Part shown: piece after piece, positions 23,994 through 32,302 of the stretch
Position numbering within the stretch: position 1 is the first letter of the stretch
Layout: every line of letters begins with the position of its first letter
Assembly (NCBI GenBank): GCA_023395435.1
Contig: JAEWZG010000084.1
Span: 1-37,937 of the forward strand
DNA length: 37,937 nucleotides
From: Bacillota bacterium
Lineage (GTDB): Bacteria; Bacillota; Clostridia; Oscillospirales; Ruminococcaceae
Reading direction: 5' to 3'
The notes under the pieces: model-generated
What the model saw: only the letters and a program-made list of their open reading frames with translations
Told to the model about the DNA's origin: nothing
Databases searched by the model: none
Translations under genes and position numbers: made by a program

Positions 23994-24070
<77 letters not shown>

Positions 24071-24096
24071 ATATGTTTAATTTTTGGTGCTTTATT

Positions 24097-24125
24097 ATTA
24101 TATCACTTCTGCAGGGTTGTGTCAA
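24097..24125 (-). promoter_or_regulatory. tRNA-fMet promoter
   Basis: Consensus TTGACA (24125-24120), 17 bases, TATAAT (24102-24097) on the minus strand, 26 bases before the mature tRNA 5' end. Confidence 0.92.
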
Positions 24126-24159
24126 CACTTATTTTAAATAAATTAATGTAATTATTTGT

Positions 24160-24190
24160 ATAAGCTCCCCTGATAGCTCAGGGGACTTAT
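24160..24190 (-). terminator. aspS operon terminator
   Basis: A stem of ATAAG and TCCCCTGA with one internal mismatch (loop TAGC) stands 20 bases after the aspS stop. The following T-run is weak (ACAAATAATT), so some read-through towards the tRNA gene is possible. Confidence 0.7.
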
Positions 24191-24209
24191 ACAGTATTAT
24201 AATATATGC

Positions 24210-25967
24210 TTATTTTATCATAATATGCAATTCTTCAAGCTGTTTTTCATCAACAGTTGACGGGCAGGAACTCATCAATTCACTTGCGTTCTGAACCTTA
24301 GGGAATGCCACAACATCTCTGAGGCTTTCAGCACCGCACATAATCATTGAAAGTCTGTCAAGCCCTATTCCCATCCCACCATGTGGAGGAGCAGCATACT
24401 TATACGCATCAACAAGGAATCCAAATTTTGCCTCAATTTCTTCATCAGATAGACCAAGAAGCTGGAACATCTTCTGCTGAAGCTCATAATCAGTAATTCT
24501 TATTGAACCTGATGATAATTCTGTACCATTTAGAACAAGGTCATAAGCCTTTGCTCTTACACTTCCCTTATCTGTTTCAAGCATCGAGATACACTCATCC
24601 ATTGGCATTGTGAAAGGATGATGCATAGCAAGCCACTCGCCTGTTTCCTCATCATATTCAAAGAATGGGAATTCAGTTATCCATAAGAAATTATATCCTT
24701 CAGGAATAATATCAAGTTGTTTTGCAATTTTTAATCTCAATGCGCCAAGTGTAGGAAGAACGACCTTATTCTTGTCAGCAACGATAAGTACAACGTCACC
24801 TTTTTCAGCACCAAGTTTGCTTATAATTTCATCAAGCTGTCCTTCTTTTAAAAATTTCGCAAATGAGCAGTTTGGAGCATCATCCACCCAACGGATGTAA
24901 GCTAAGCCTTTTGCGCCGATTCCTCTTGAAAATTCTGTGAGTTTGTCAATTTCTTTTCTTGTTAGTGTTTGTGCTGAGTTTTTAGCAACGATAGCTCTGA
25001 CACTTCCGCCGTCATCTATAGCGCCTGTGAATACGCCGAAGTCGGTTTCCTTTGCTATATCAGAGATATCTGTGATTTCCATACCAAAGCGTGTATCAGG
25101 CTTGTCCGAACCATATCTGTTCATAGCGTCAGCATAAGTGAGTCTTGGGAGTGGTGCGGAAATATCAACATTCATAACTTCCTTGAAAAGGCGCTTTATG
25201 AAGCCTTCTCCCATTTCAAGAATATCCTCGATATCAACAAATGACATTTCAAGGTCAATTTGCGTGAATTCAGGCTGTCTGTCTGCTCTCAAGTCCTCAT
25301 CTCTAAAACATCTTGCGAGCTGAATATATCTGTCATAGCCTGAAATCATAAGAAGCTGTTTATAGATCTGTGGCGACTGTGGTAGAGCATAGAAGGTTCC
25401 CTCGTGAATTCTTGATGGAACAAGATAATCTCTTGCACCTTCAGGAGTTGAACGCATAAGCATTGGAGTTTCGATCTCTAAAAATCCATTTTCATAAAAA
25501 TAATCTCTTGCAACTTTAGCAATCTTATGACGGGTAACCATATTCTGCTGAAGCTTTGGATTTCTTAAATCAAGATAACGATATTTAAGCTTAAGTTCGT
25601 CATTCACCTTATCAGAATTTGATACTTCAAAAGGTGGTGTCTGTGCCTTTGAAAGAACCCGAAGATCACTAACCATAACTTCAACGTTACCGTTCTTAAT
25701 ATCCTTGTTTACGCTTTCTCTTGGCTGAACATTTCCCTTTGCCATTAAGACATATTCACTTCTGCAGGAAGAAGCCTTTTCAAAGATCTCTCTGCTTGTT
25801 GAATCATTGAATGCAAGCTGAACAATACCTGTTCTATCACGCAGGTCTATAAAAATAAGGTTTCCTAAATCTCTTATCTTCTGGACAAAGCCACATACTG
25901 TGACTTCACCGCTTTGTGGGATTTCCCCGCAATAATGGTTTCTCTTCAAGCCTTTCATTGTATCCAT
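24210..25967 (-). CDS. aspS: aspartyl-tRNA synthetase
   Basis: The 585-residue class II synthetase is of the long bacterial type. AAGGAGA precedes ATG 25967. The N-terminal OB fold binds the anticodon (VCGFVQKIRDLGNLIFIDLR). The catalytic core has motif 2 FRDEDLRADRQPEFTQID (about 220) and motif 3 GMGIGLDRLSMIM (about 540). The bacterial insertion (GAD) domain lies between (about 290-415). It charges tRNA-Asp. A non-discriminating form that also makes Asp-tRNA-Asn cannot be excluded from sequence alone. It is the last gene of the GNAT-hisS-orf-aspS operon under the T-box at 28188-28410. Confidence 0.98.
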   Translation of the reverse strand: MDTMKGLKRNHYCGEIPQSGEVTVCGFVQKIRDLGNLIFIDLRDRTGIVQLAFNDSTSREIFEKASSCRSEYVLMAKGNVQPRESVNKDIKNGNVEVMVSDLRVLSKAQTPPFEVSNSDKVNDELKLKYRYLDLRNPKLQQNMVTRHKIAKVARDYFYENGFLEIETPMLMRSTPEGARDYLVPSRIHEGTFYALPQSPQIYKQLLMISGYDRYIQLARCFRDEDLRADRQPEFTQIDLEMSFVDIEDILEMGEGFIKRLFKEVMNVDISAPLPRLTYADAMNRYGSDKPDTRFGMEITDISDIAKETDFGVFTGAIDDGGSVRAIVAKNSAQTLTRKEIDKLTEFSRGIGAKGLAYIRWVDDAPNCSFAKFLKEGQLDEIISKLGAEKGDVVLIVADKNKVVLPTLGALRLKIAKQLDIIPEGYNFLWITEFPFFEYDEETGEWLAMHHPFTMPMDECISMLETDKGSVRAKAYDLVLNGTELSSGSIRITDYELQQKMFQLLGLSDEEIEAKFGFLVDAYKYAAPPHGGMGIGLDRLSMIMCGAESLRDVVAFPKVQNASELMSSCPSTVDEKQLEELHIMIK

Positions 25968-25999
25968 TTTTTATCTCCTTCTTATTGAGTAAGATTTTT

Positions 26000-26377
26000 C
26001 TATATATTATTTAAAATAAGCAGTAATAAGTTTATAATTGCAACAGTGCCTGTCAAGTAAATAATTACTTTGGAATACCGCGATAAAAAACCATTGTTTT
26101 TATTGTTTCTAAAAATAAAATGAACAAATGTATGCAAAATTAAAAGTATATCTAAAACAATAAAGAAACATAATCTAATTTTATCATTTTCTTGAATAAT
26201 AAAAAACATCATTATAAAATATAACGGAAAATGAACTCCGGCAAAAATTCTATACGCAGTTTCTTCCCTCATATTTTTAAAGAAAATGAACATCTTCCAT
26301 TCCTTTGTCCTGATTGCGTCCATTTCATGTGGAAAAAACAATGAAACTGTAATTATCCCTGTCATTAAAATGCTCAT
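26000..26377 (-). CDS. small membrane protein between hisS and aspS
   Basis: ATG 26377 has AGGAGA seven bases upstream and lies 18 bases past the hisS stop. The 125-residue protein has four hydrophobic segments (about 1-13, 40-58, 66-86 and 100-122). It has a conserved-looking polar phrase after the first helix, PHEMDAIRTKEWKMF, where the His-Glu and Glu-Trp pairs could bind a metal or substrate. A family of small membrane proteins with this H-E...EW pattern exists (I believe DUF6713); I hold the name loosely. Its place inside the synthetase operon means that it is made when Asp or His is short, but no functional link is evident. Confidence 0.75.
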   Translation of the reverse strand: MSILMTGIITVSLFFPHEMDAIRTKEWKMFIFFKNMREETAYRIFAGVHFPLYFIMMFFIIQENDKIRLCFFIVLDILLILHTFVHFIFRNNKNNGFLSRYSKVIIYLTGTVAIINLLLLILNNI

Positions 26378-26394
26378 GAATATATCTCCTGTCA

Positions 26395-27711
26395 CTAATT
26401 CAAAATGTCACCAAACATATCTGCCATCTGTATATTTGCATAATTATCTATAAATTTATCATCAAGCTTTAATTCTGTCTGCTCGCCTGATTTCATATTC
26501 TTTAGCTTGATTACTCCTGTTTCAATTTCATTGTCGCCGAGTACTATTACATATTCTGCACCAATTTTATCAGCATATTTCATCTGTGCCTTGAGTCCTC
26601 TGCCCATTACGTTGTACTCAACCCAGAATCCGTCAGCACGCAGCTCTTTCGTAAGCGCGATTGCCTTAAGCAATGCATTTTCGCCCATTGTCGCAAGGAA
26701 TAGATTGCACTTTTTAGGCTGAATGAAATCACATCCCTGACTTTCCATTGTGAGAATAAGTCTTTCAAGCCCCATAGCAAAGCCAAGTGCAGGAGTTTTA
26801 TTTCCGCCAAGCTGTTCAACAAGTCCGTCATAACGTCCGCCACCGCATACAGTTCCCTGTGCACCAATGTCAGTAGTTATAAATTCAAAAACAGTCTTAG
26901 TATAATAATCAAGTCCACGGACAATCTTCGGATTGATTGTGAAGTCAATTTCCATTGCCTTAAGGTAACTCTTTAACTTTTCAAAGTGATCGGAACATTC
27001 CTCACACAAAAAGTCAAGAATTACAGGAGCATCCTTTGCAATAGCTGAACAAACTGGGCTCTTGCAGTCAAGAATTCTCATCGGGTTTTTTTCAAGTCTT
27101 GAAAGACAGGTTTCGCATAGCTCTTCTTTTCTGCACTCAAAATACTCTCTCAACGCCTTGTGATACTGGGCACGACAGGTAGGACAGCCGATTGAATTTA
27201 TGCAAAGCTCAATTCCTTTGAGTCCGAGTCTGTCAATATAGCTTTTTGCAAGTGCAATAACGTCAGCGTCAGCACTTGGTGATGAACTTCCATACATTTC
27301 TACACCAAACTGGTGGAATTCACGGAGTCTTCCTGCTTGTGGCTTTTCATGTCTGAAGCAGGAAATTATATAGTAAACCTTCTGTGGTAAAGCCTCATTA
27401 AGTATACCGTTCTCTAAAGCCGCTCTTGCAGCACCTGCTGTACCTTCCGGACGAAGTGTGAAGTCAGTTTCCTTATCGGATTTCATTGATTGCTTTGCAG
27501 TTACTGAATACATTTCTTTCTGAACTACATCTGTTGTGTCGCCGACACTTCTCTTGAAGAGGTTTGTTGCCTCAAACATTGGTGTTCTGATTTCCTTAAA
27601 ACCGAATGTTTCAGCGGTTTCTCTTGCAAGTGTTTCAACAGTGTGCCACTTATAAACCTGTGACGGAACAGCATCCTGTGTTCCTTTTGGTTTCTGAGTT
27701 ATTAATGCCAT
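26395..27711 (-). CDS. hisS: histidyl-tRNA synthetase
   Basis: ATG 27711 has GGAGG five bases upstream; four in-frame codons before it overlap that site. The 438-residue class II enzyme shows KPKGTQDAVPSQ at the start, motif 1 near EIRTPMFE, motif 2 FRHEKPQAGRLREFHQFGVE (about 115), the histidine-specific loop VRGLDYYTKTVFEF (about 260) and motif 3 ALGFAMGLERL (about 310). The C-terminal anticodon domain ends about residue 420. A cysteine-rich insert (CPTCRAQY, ECRKEELCETC, CEEC; about 180-245) is typical of clostridial HisRS and may bind zinc. It charges tRNA-His and is the second gene of the T-box operon. Confidence 0.97.
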   Translation of the reverse strand: MALITQKPKGTQDAVPSQVYKWHTVETLARETAETFGFKEIRTPMFEATNLFKRSVGDTTDVVQKEMYSVTAKQSMKSDKETDFTLRPEGTAGAARAALENGILNEALPQKVYYIISCFRHEKPQAGRLREFHQFGVEMYGSSSPSADADVIALAKSYIDRLGLKGIELCINSIGCPTCRAQYHKALREYFECRKEELCETCLSRLEKNPMRILDCKSPVCSAIAKDAPVILDFLCEECSDHFEKLKSYLKAMEIDFTINPKIVRGLDYYTKTVFEFITTDIGAQGTVCGGGRYDGLVEQLGGNKTPALGFAMGLERLILTMESQGCDFIQPKKCNLFLATMGENALLKAIALTKELRADGFWVEYNVMGRGLKAQMKYADKIGAEYVIVLGDNEIETGVIKLKNMKSGEQTELKLDDKFIDNYANIQMADMFGDILN

Positions 27712-27728
27712 TTTAACCTCCATTTATA

Positions 27729-28160
27729 TTAAAAATACTTTTTTCTAAAACCCTTTACCTCTTCATTATAGCCTTGCTTATCATAAAAAATATGTGCTTC
27801 TTTTCTGAAGCCTGAAGAAACAAGCATTGAGTAACAGCAATTATTTTCAAGTGCAATTTTGTCAATTTCCTCAAAAAGCTTTTTGCCAACTCCAAACCTT
27901 CTGTATTCTTCTTTTACGATTACATCTTCAACAACCACAAATGACTTTCCAGACAAGGGAATGGAATGACATATTATTGCCAGAATCGAACCAACAATTT
28001 TGTCATCTTCCTTTGCAACAAGTAGGTAATAGCTTTTATCAGCGAGCATTTTTTCATAAACTTCATTTGCTGTTTCTACTGTGTTTTCAAAATCAACAAG
28101 CTCTTTATACAATTCAATCAACTGAGGAATATCAGCTGTTTTAAGTTTTTCTATTATCAT
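27729..28160 (-). CDS. GNAT N-acetyltransferase
   Basis: AAAGGAGA precedes the ATG at 28160. The 143-residue single-domain protein shows the GNAT fold: VEDVIVKEEYRRFGVGKKLFEEI (motif A; the R-x-x-G-x-G/A acetyl-CoA loop is RRFGVG, about 100), and YSMLVSSGFRKEAHIFYDKQGY with the usual terminal 'FY.K.GY'. It is the first gene after the T-box, 17 bases before hisS. The substrate is unknown. Co-expression with two synthetases might point to aminoacyl-adenylate or amino-acid detoxification or to protein N-acetylation, but this is inference from position. Confidence 0.88.
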   Translation of the reverse strand: MIIEKLKTADIPQLIELYKELVDFENTVETANEVYEKMLADKSYYLLVAKEDDKIVGSILAIICHSIPLSGKSFVVVEDVIVKEEYRRFGVGKKLFEEIDKIALENNCCYSMLVSSGFRKEAHIFYDKQGYNEEVKGFRKKYF

Positions 28161-28187
28161 AATCTTCTCCTTTTTATAGTATACAAA

Positions 28188-28410
28188 AAAGTCGCCCCTT
28201 AATCAAGGGACGACTTTAATAAACCGTGATACCACCCAAATTGACAGGATAAACCCTGCCCACTCATTTTCCGTTAACGCCAGCAACGTGTTATACTTTT
28301 TCACATAACAAGCTCAAGGGTGTCCTTCACAAAGAATCTGCATAAGTGCTTTCAGCAAACGCACTCTCTCTTTGATGCTACGATTCGGGCTACTCTCCCC
28401 ATCGGTGCTT
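28188..28410 (-). promoter_or_regulatory. T-box leader with overlapping Asp/His specifier (GACAC)
   Basis: On the minus strand, stem I contains AGAGAGTGCG and the specifier-loop phrase GACACCCTTGAG. Aligned with the trpB leader, the codon is GAC (Asp, 28324-28322), and it overlaps CAC (His, 28322-28320). The T-box sequence GGGTGGTATCACGG (about 28237-28224) and a terminator (13-bp stem 28217-28188, then TTTTTTGT) follow. It leads into GNAT-hisS-orf-aspS, whose synthetases charge His and Asp. The bulge UGGU can wobble-pair with the G discriminator of tRNA-Asp better than with the C of tRNA-His. Confidence 0.9.
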
Positions 28411-28438
28411 TTATAATATTACTTTCTTGGATTAACAA
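28410..28438 (-). promoter_or_regulatory. promoter of the T-box operon inside mgsA
   Basis: TTGTTA (28438-28433), 17 bases, TATAAA (28415-28410) on the minus strand. The -35 box lies inside the last codons of mgsA, and the -10 lies just past its stop. Confidence 0.65.
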
Positions 28439-28823
28439 TTTCACGCCAATCGAGATCTCCTCTTTCAAGTGAATGAATGAGAGCTTCGGCTGTTGCAATG
28501 TTTGTTGCAAGTGGAATATTGTGAACATCACAGAGTCTTAATAGGTTAAGCTCATTAGGCTCATGTGGCTTTGGTGTAATAGGATCTCTGAAATAAAGTA
28601 GGATATCGATTTCATTACAGGAAATCCGAGCAGCAATCTGCTGATCTCCACCCTGTGAACCACTTAAATATCTCTGAATATTAAGACCTGTTGCTTCAGC
28701 AACCTGCTTGCCTGTCGTACCTGTTGCACACAAGTTATGACGGCTTAATATTCCACAATAGGCAATACAAAATTGTACCATTAATTCTTTTTTTGAATCG
28801 TGCGCAATAAGTGCAATATTCAT
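28419..28823 (-). CDS. mgsA: methylglyoxal synthase
   Basis: The 134-residue enzyme turns dihydroxyacetone phosphate into methylglyoxal and phosphate, a bypass when phosphate is low or sugar phosphates build up. AAAGGAG stands before the ATG. Family residues are visible: H8 (IALIAHDSKK), the phosphate loop CATGTTG (32-38), catalytic D60 (SGSQGGDQQ), D80 (YFRDPITP) and H87 (KPHEPN). The position that is Asp101 in the E. coli enzyme is N90 here, which I read as a mild substitution. It is 18 bases downstream of minD and probably co-transcribed with it. Placement of mgsA at the end of a mre/min cluster is a familiar clostridial arrangement. Confidence 0.95.
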   Translation of the reverse strand: MNIALIAHDSKKELMVQFCIAYCGILSRHNLCATGTTGKQVAEATGLNIQRYLSGSQGGDQQIAARISCNEIDILLYFRDPITPKPHEPNELNLLRLCDVHNIPLATNIATAEALIHSLERGDLDWREIVNPRK

Positions 28824-28841
28824 TTTGACGTACTCCTTTTT

Positions 28842-29579
28842 TTAGATTTTTATAGCGAGTGGAACGTCATCTCCCTTGATTCGATTAGATATTGCATTAA
28901 AAGCAAGTGAAGCCATTGATTTATAATCAATAGGTATACCTTTACCTGTTGCAACACCGATTGCACCATCATCCGGGATAACGCCAATAAGCTGTACCCC
29001 GACAGTATCAATTATCTCATCAAGATTTTCAACAAGTCTGTGTGAAAGCATTTTCTTATTAACCTTATTGATAATAAGTCTCTGCTTCTGGTTTCCTCTT
29101 TTATAGAACTCGTCTGACATCATCTGTGCATCACGAACGCAGATAGGATCAGGAGTTGTAACAATCATAATCATGTCACTCTGTGCAACAATATCAAAAA
29201 CATTTTCATTTATTCCAGCGGATGTATCTATGATTATGTACTCATAATACTTTCTAATTTCATCAGTAATTTGCTTAATCTGTTCAGCTGTAATAGTAGC
29301 AAATGGATCAGATGGTGCACAAATAAGATTTAGATTGTTTGCCATTGGAACTACTGTTGTTGCTTTATATATATCACATGAACCGTCCAATATATTACCA
29401 AGGTCATAAGGTACCTGACCTTTCATTCCAAGCATAATATCAAGACATCTCAAACCGATATCGAGCTCAACAATTAATGTCCTGTGCCCTTTTTTTGCCA
29501 ACGCATAACCTAAACAAGCACAGATTGATGACTTTCCGGTTCCGCCTTTTCCGGATGTAACTGCTATAACCTTTGACAT
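28842..29579 (-). CDS. minD: septum-site ATPase MinD, without recognisable membrane-targeting tail
   Basis: The 245-residue ParA/MinD ATPase has the deviant Walker A KGGTGKSS with signature lysine K11, the switch-like VELDIGLRCLDIMLG and Walker B YIIIDTSAGI. AAAGGGG precedes the ATG. MinD marks division sites with MinC. Its usual C-terminus is an amphipathic helix that binds membrane. Here the protein ends NAISNRIKGDDVPLAIKI, about 20 residues shorter than typical, with no evident amphipathic basic helix. Neither minC nor minE lies in the cluster. It may have taken on another positioning role or work with a distant MinC. A 138-base gap to mrdA suggests a separate promoter. MinD over other ParA members rests on sequence and on the mre context. 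Confidence 0.88.
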   Translation of the reverse strand: MSKVIAVTSGKGGTGKSSICACLGYALAKKGHRTLIVELDIGLRCLDIMLGMKGQVPYDLGNILDGSCDIYKATTVVPMANNLNLICAPSDPFATITAEQIKQITDEIRKYYEYIIIDTSAGINENVFDIVAQSDMIMIVTTPDPICVRDAQMMSDEFYKRGNQKQRLIINKVNKKMLSHRLVENLDEIIDTVGVQLIGVIPDDGAIGVATGKGIPIDYKSMASLAFNAISNRIKGDDVPLAIKI

Positions 29580-29717
29580 AGAATGCCCCTTTCCAAATTA
29601 TCTGTGCATTTAATACTTTTATAAAAATATCAAATCAGCTATATAAAACATTTTATCACATTTGTTTTAAATATTAAAGAGAAAATTTTACAAAAAACAA
29701 AGAATAGCAAAATAGCA

Positions 29718-31730
29718 TTACTGTGCAGTTGTATTTTGTGCACCTTGCACAACTTTATCTGTTCCATAATAAGCATCAATAATCTTTTTTACTGTTGATC
29801 TTGCATCCATACCAGCATCGAGCATAACAGCAAAGCAGATTTCTGGGTTTTCAGCAGGATAATATCCAATAACAGCGTTATCAAATTTTGTTGTTCCATC
29901 TTCCCATGCGCCATTCTGTGGTGTCCCTGTCTTGATAGCAACAGGTTTTGGCAATGCAATTCCCTGCCCTGCTAGAACCATACCTTCTTTTATTATATTA
30001 AAAGTCTTGCCTGTCTTATCTGGTATTACTGCATCAACAACAGGCTCTGTCTTATTAACAACAGTGGTCTTGTCATATGAAACAACAGAATCAACAATGA
30101 AAGGACGGTATCTCGTACCCTTGTTTGCCAATGTGAGTGCCTGAACGGCCATATTAAGTGGAGTTACAGAAATTTCTGACTGACCGATTGAAGCCATAAG
30201 AACCTGTCCTGCATCCCAAAGCCAACCCTTATCATCAAAGGTTTCCTTTGTTGCAATATAGCCTGTTCGTGTTGGGAGCTCAAACTTAAGGTCTGTTCCA
30301 AAGCCGTACATTTTTTCATATTGAGCAAGCTTTGTTACTCCAAGACGTCTTCCTACATCATAGAAGAAAATATTGCATGATTCTTTAAGCGCATATCTTA
30401 CAGTAATATTGCCATGAGGACCAGTAAAGCATCCTGGTCTGAAGTCAGAGAAATATGTGTAGGTTCCACCACAATAAACAACTGAATTTTCATCAATGAC
30501 TCCTTCGTTCAACCCCGCAGTTGCAGTGATTGTTTTGAAGGTTGAACCCGGACGGTAGCTACCGCTTAAAGCTCTGTTGAAAAGTGGCTTTGTTGGGTCA
30601 GTATTAAGCGTTTTATATTCTTTATAATAATTATTGATATCATAACCCGGATATGATGCCATTGCTTTAACCGCACCTGTTTTTACGTCAAGAACAACAA
30701 TAGCACCGGCATTGCAACGCTGACCTGAGTCCTTTGACAGCTTTGTTTTCTGTAGCCATTTGATATGGTCGGCAAGAAGATTCTGAACCTTTGTCTGGTA
30801 TCCTGAATCAATTGTAAGAACAACATTATTGCCAGGAACAGCATCCTTTGTATTTTTTATAGATACTATCTGACTTGTTGAATTTAAAAGAACCGAACGT
30901 GTCCCGTTTGTGCCCCTAAGCTCGTCTTCCATCGCCTTTTCAATACCTGATTTTCCTATTGTGTCATTAAGCTTATAACCTTTGTCTTTGTTTTCCTTGT
31001 ACTCATCAGCATCAAGTGGGCCGACAGTACCAAGACCATGAGGGAATACCGTCCCATTCGGATATACTCTCTTTGCTGCTTCAATAATATCAATACCAAT
31101 GAATTGATATGAAAGCTCCTTGATTTTAAGAACAACATCCTTTGGAATATCCTTAGAGAATGTATATCTATTGTCCTTTGAGAACTGTGTATATATCATT
31201 TCATAGCGGATACCAGCAATAATTCTTGCCTGTTCCTCAGTATACTGATCATCAATCTGATATTTCTTCTTTAATTCTTCAATAACATTATCAGCCGTCG
31301 CATAAACGTTAAGGTTCAGATCCTTCAATACACGCTTAACGAGTGTTGTCTGCTCTTCAGTGTATTTATATGGCTTTGTTGTTGTTATAGGAAGTCTTGA
31401 CTCCCAGGTTGCATTTTCCTTCTGAAGAAATTCTGCAAATTTTAATATTATGGCATTCTGCTCCTTAACATCCTTTGGGAACAATGCATATTCAATTACA
31501 GCATCATATTCGACCTTGTTCATAACAAGAGGGTTAAGCTTTGAGTCAAGGATTTCTCCACGGGGTGCAACAATTTCCTGCACTCCGTTCACATTCTTTA
31601 TTGACTGTGCAAGATATTCCTGCCCGTTTACAACCTGAATACTCATAAGTCGTACGCCTGTCAGAACCAATGTTGTAATAATCACTAATATAAGAAAAAT
31701 TATTCTTATGTTCTTTAATGCCTTTTGCAT
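29718..31730 (-). CDS. mrdA: penicillin-binding protein 2, elongation transpeptidase
   Basis: The 670-residue class B PBP has one N-terminal membrane anchor (about 10-30), a pedestal domain (about 50-290) and a transpeptidase domain (about 300-655). Active-site motifs are S396-T-F-K399 (in RPGSTFKT), S451-C-N453 and K600-T-G. It cross-links wall peptides in the rod complex with MreBCD and a RodA glycosyltransferase. It is 14 bases downstream of mreD, so it belongs to the mre operon. It ends with a Gln/Asn/Thr-rich tail (VQGAQNTTAQ). RodA is not encoded here. The extended pedestal with a long helical insert (120-210) is usual for clostridial homologues. Confidence 0.96.
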   Translation of the reverse strand: MQKALKNIRIIFLILVIITTLVLTGVRLMSIQVVNGQEYLAQSIKNVNGVQEIVAPRGEILDSKLNPLVMNKVEYDAVIEYALFPKDVKEQNAIILKFAEFLQKENATWESRLPITTTKPYKYTEEQTTLVKRVLKDLNLNVYATADNVIEELKKKYQIDDQYTEEQARIIAGIRYEMIYTQFSKDNRYTFSKDIPKDVVLKIKELSYQFIGIDIIEAAKRVYPNGTVFPHGLGTVGPLDADEYKENKDKGYKLNDTIGKSGIEKAMEDELRGTNGTRSVLLNSTSQIVSIKNTKDAVPGNNVVLTIDSGYQTKVQNLLADHIKWLQKTKLSKDSGQRCNAGAIVVLDVKTGAVKAMASYPGYDINNYYKEYKTLNTDPTKPLFNRALSGSYRPGSTFKTITATAGLNEGVIDENSVVYCGGTYTYFSDFRPGCFTGPHGNITVRYALKESCNIFFYDVGRRLGVTKLAQYEKMYGFGTDLKFELPTRTGYIATKETFDDKGWLWDAGQVLMASIGQSEISVTPLNMAVQALTLANKGTRYRPFIVDSVVSYDKTTVVNKTEPVVDAVIPDKTGKTFNIIKEGMVLAGQGIALPKPVAIKTGTPQNGAWEDGTTKFDNAVIGYYPAENPEICFAVMLDAGMDARSTVKKIIDAYYGTDKVVQGAQNTTAQ

Positions 31731-31744
31731 AATTTACCTTTCTT

Positions 31745-32302
31745 TTATCCTTTAATACCCTTGAGGCTGGTGTTTTCAACAATTACTCCATCAGGCTCAG
31801 CAAATTTAACAATAATATGCTTCATAATTAAATAAACAATTGGAGATGCTATAGTCGTGAAAATAACTGACGGAATAATAATCATCATAAATACTGTATT
31901 AATACCTTCGTACTTCCACATTACATAGTAGAAGAAGAAATCAAGCAAGCCCTGAATTGCAGCAGCAATAGCTGTAATTACTATAACATTAAGTATATTC
32001 TTCCTCATAAGATGCAGGAATAAAAACGAAGCAAACACACCTACAAGCAGGAATATAACTCCGTTAAAGCCAAAGAGCTTTCCGCATGAAAGATCAACGA
32101 GAAGTCCGCATAGTGCACCTACAATTCCCGAGATAAGTTCGTTCTCACTTGTACTTAAGGCAATAATTATCGGTATAAGTAAAATTGGTTTTGCCTTGCC
32201 CGCTCCACCAGTTACAGAAATTGAATAAGCAATAAGTATAACAAGACTTATAACTATCCATTTAAGGATAAGCCTCATTGTCTTTTTCCTGTTGTTAGTC
32301 AT
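31745..32302 (-). CDS. mreD: rod shape-determining protein MreD
   Basis: I place the start at ATG 32302 (MTNNRKKTMRL), which overlaps the end of mreC by eight bases and has AAAGGG upstream. Longer in-frame starts lie inside mreC. The 185-residue protein has five to six transmembrane helices (from about 12, 40, 65, 95 and 135) and a short cytoplasmic C-terminus (DGVIVENTSLKGIKG). It links MreC to the membrane part of the elongation machinery. The sequence itself is weakly conserved in this family, so the call rests on length, topology and the position between mreC and mrdA. Confidence 0.92.
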   Translation of the reverse strand: MTNNRKKTMRLILKWIVISLVILIAYSISVTGGAGKAKPILLIPIIIALSTSENELISGIVGALCGLLVDLSCGKLFGFNGVIFLLVGVFASFLFLHLMRKNILNVIVITAIAAAIQGLLDFFFYYVMWKYEGINTVFMMIIIPSVIFTTIASPIVYLIMKHIIVKFAEPDGVIVENTSLKGIKG

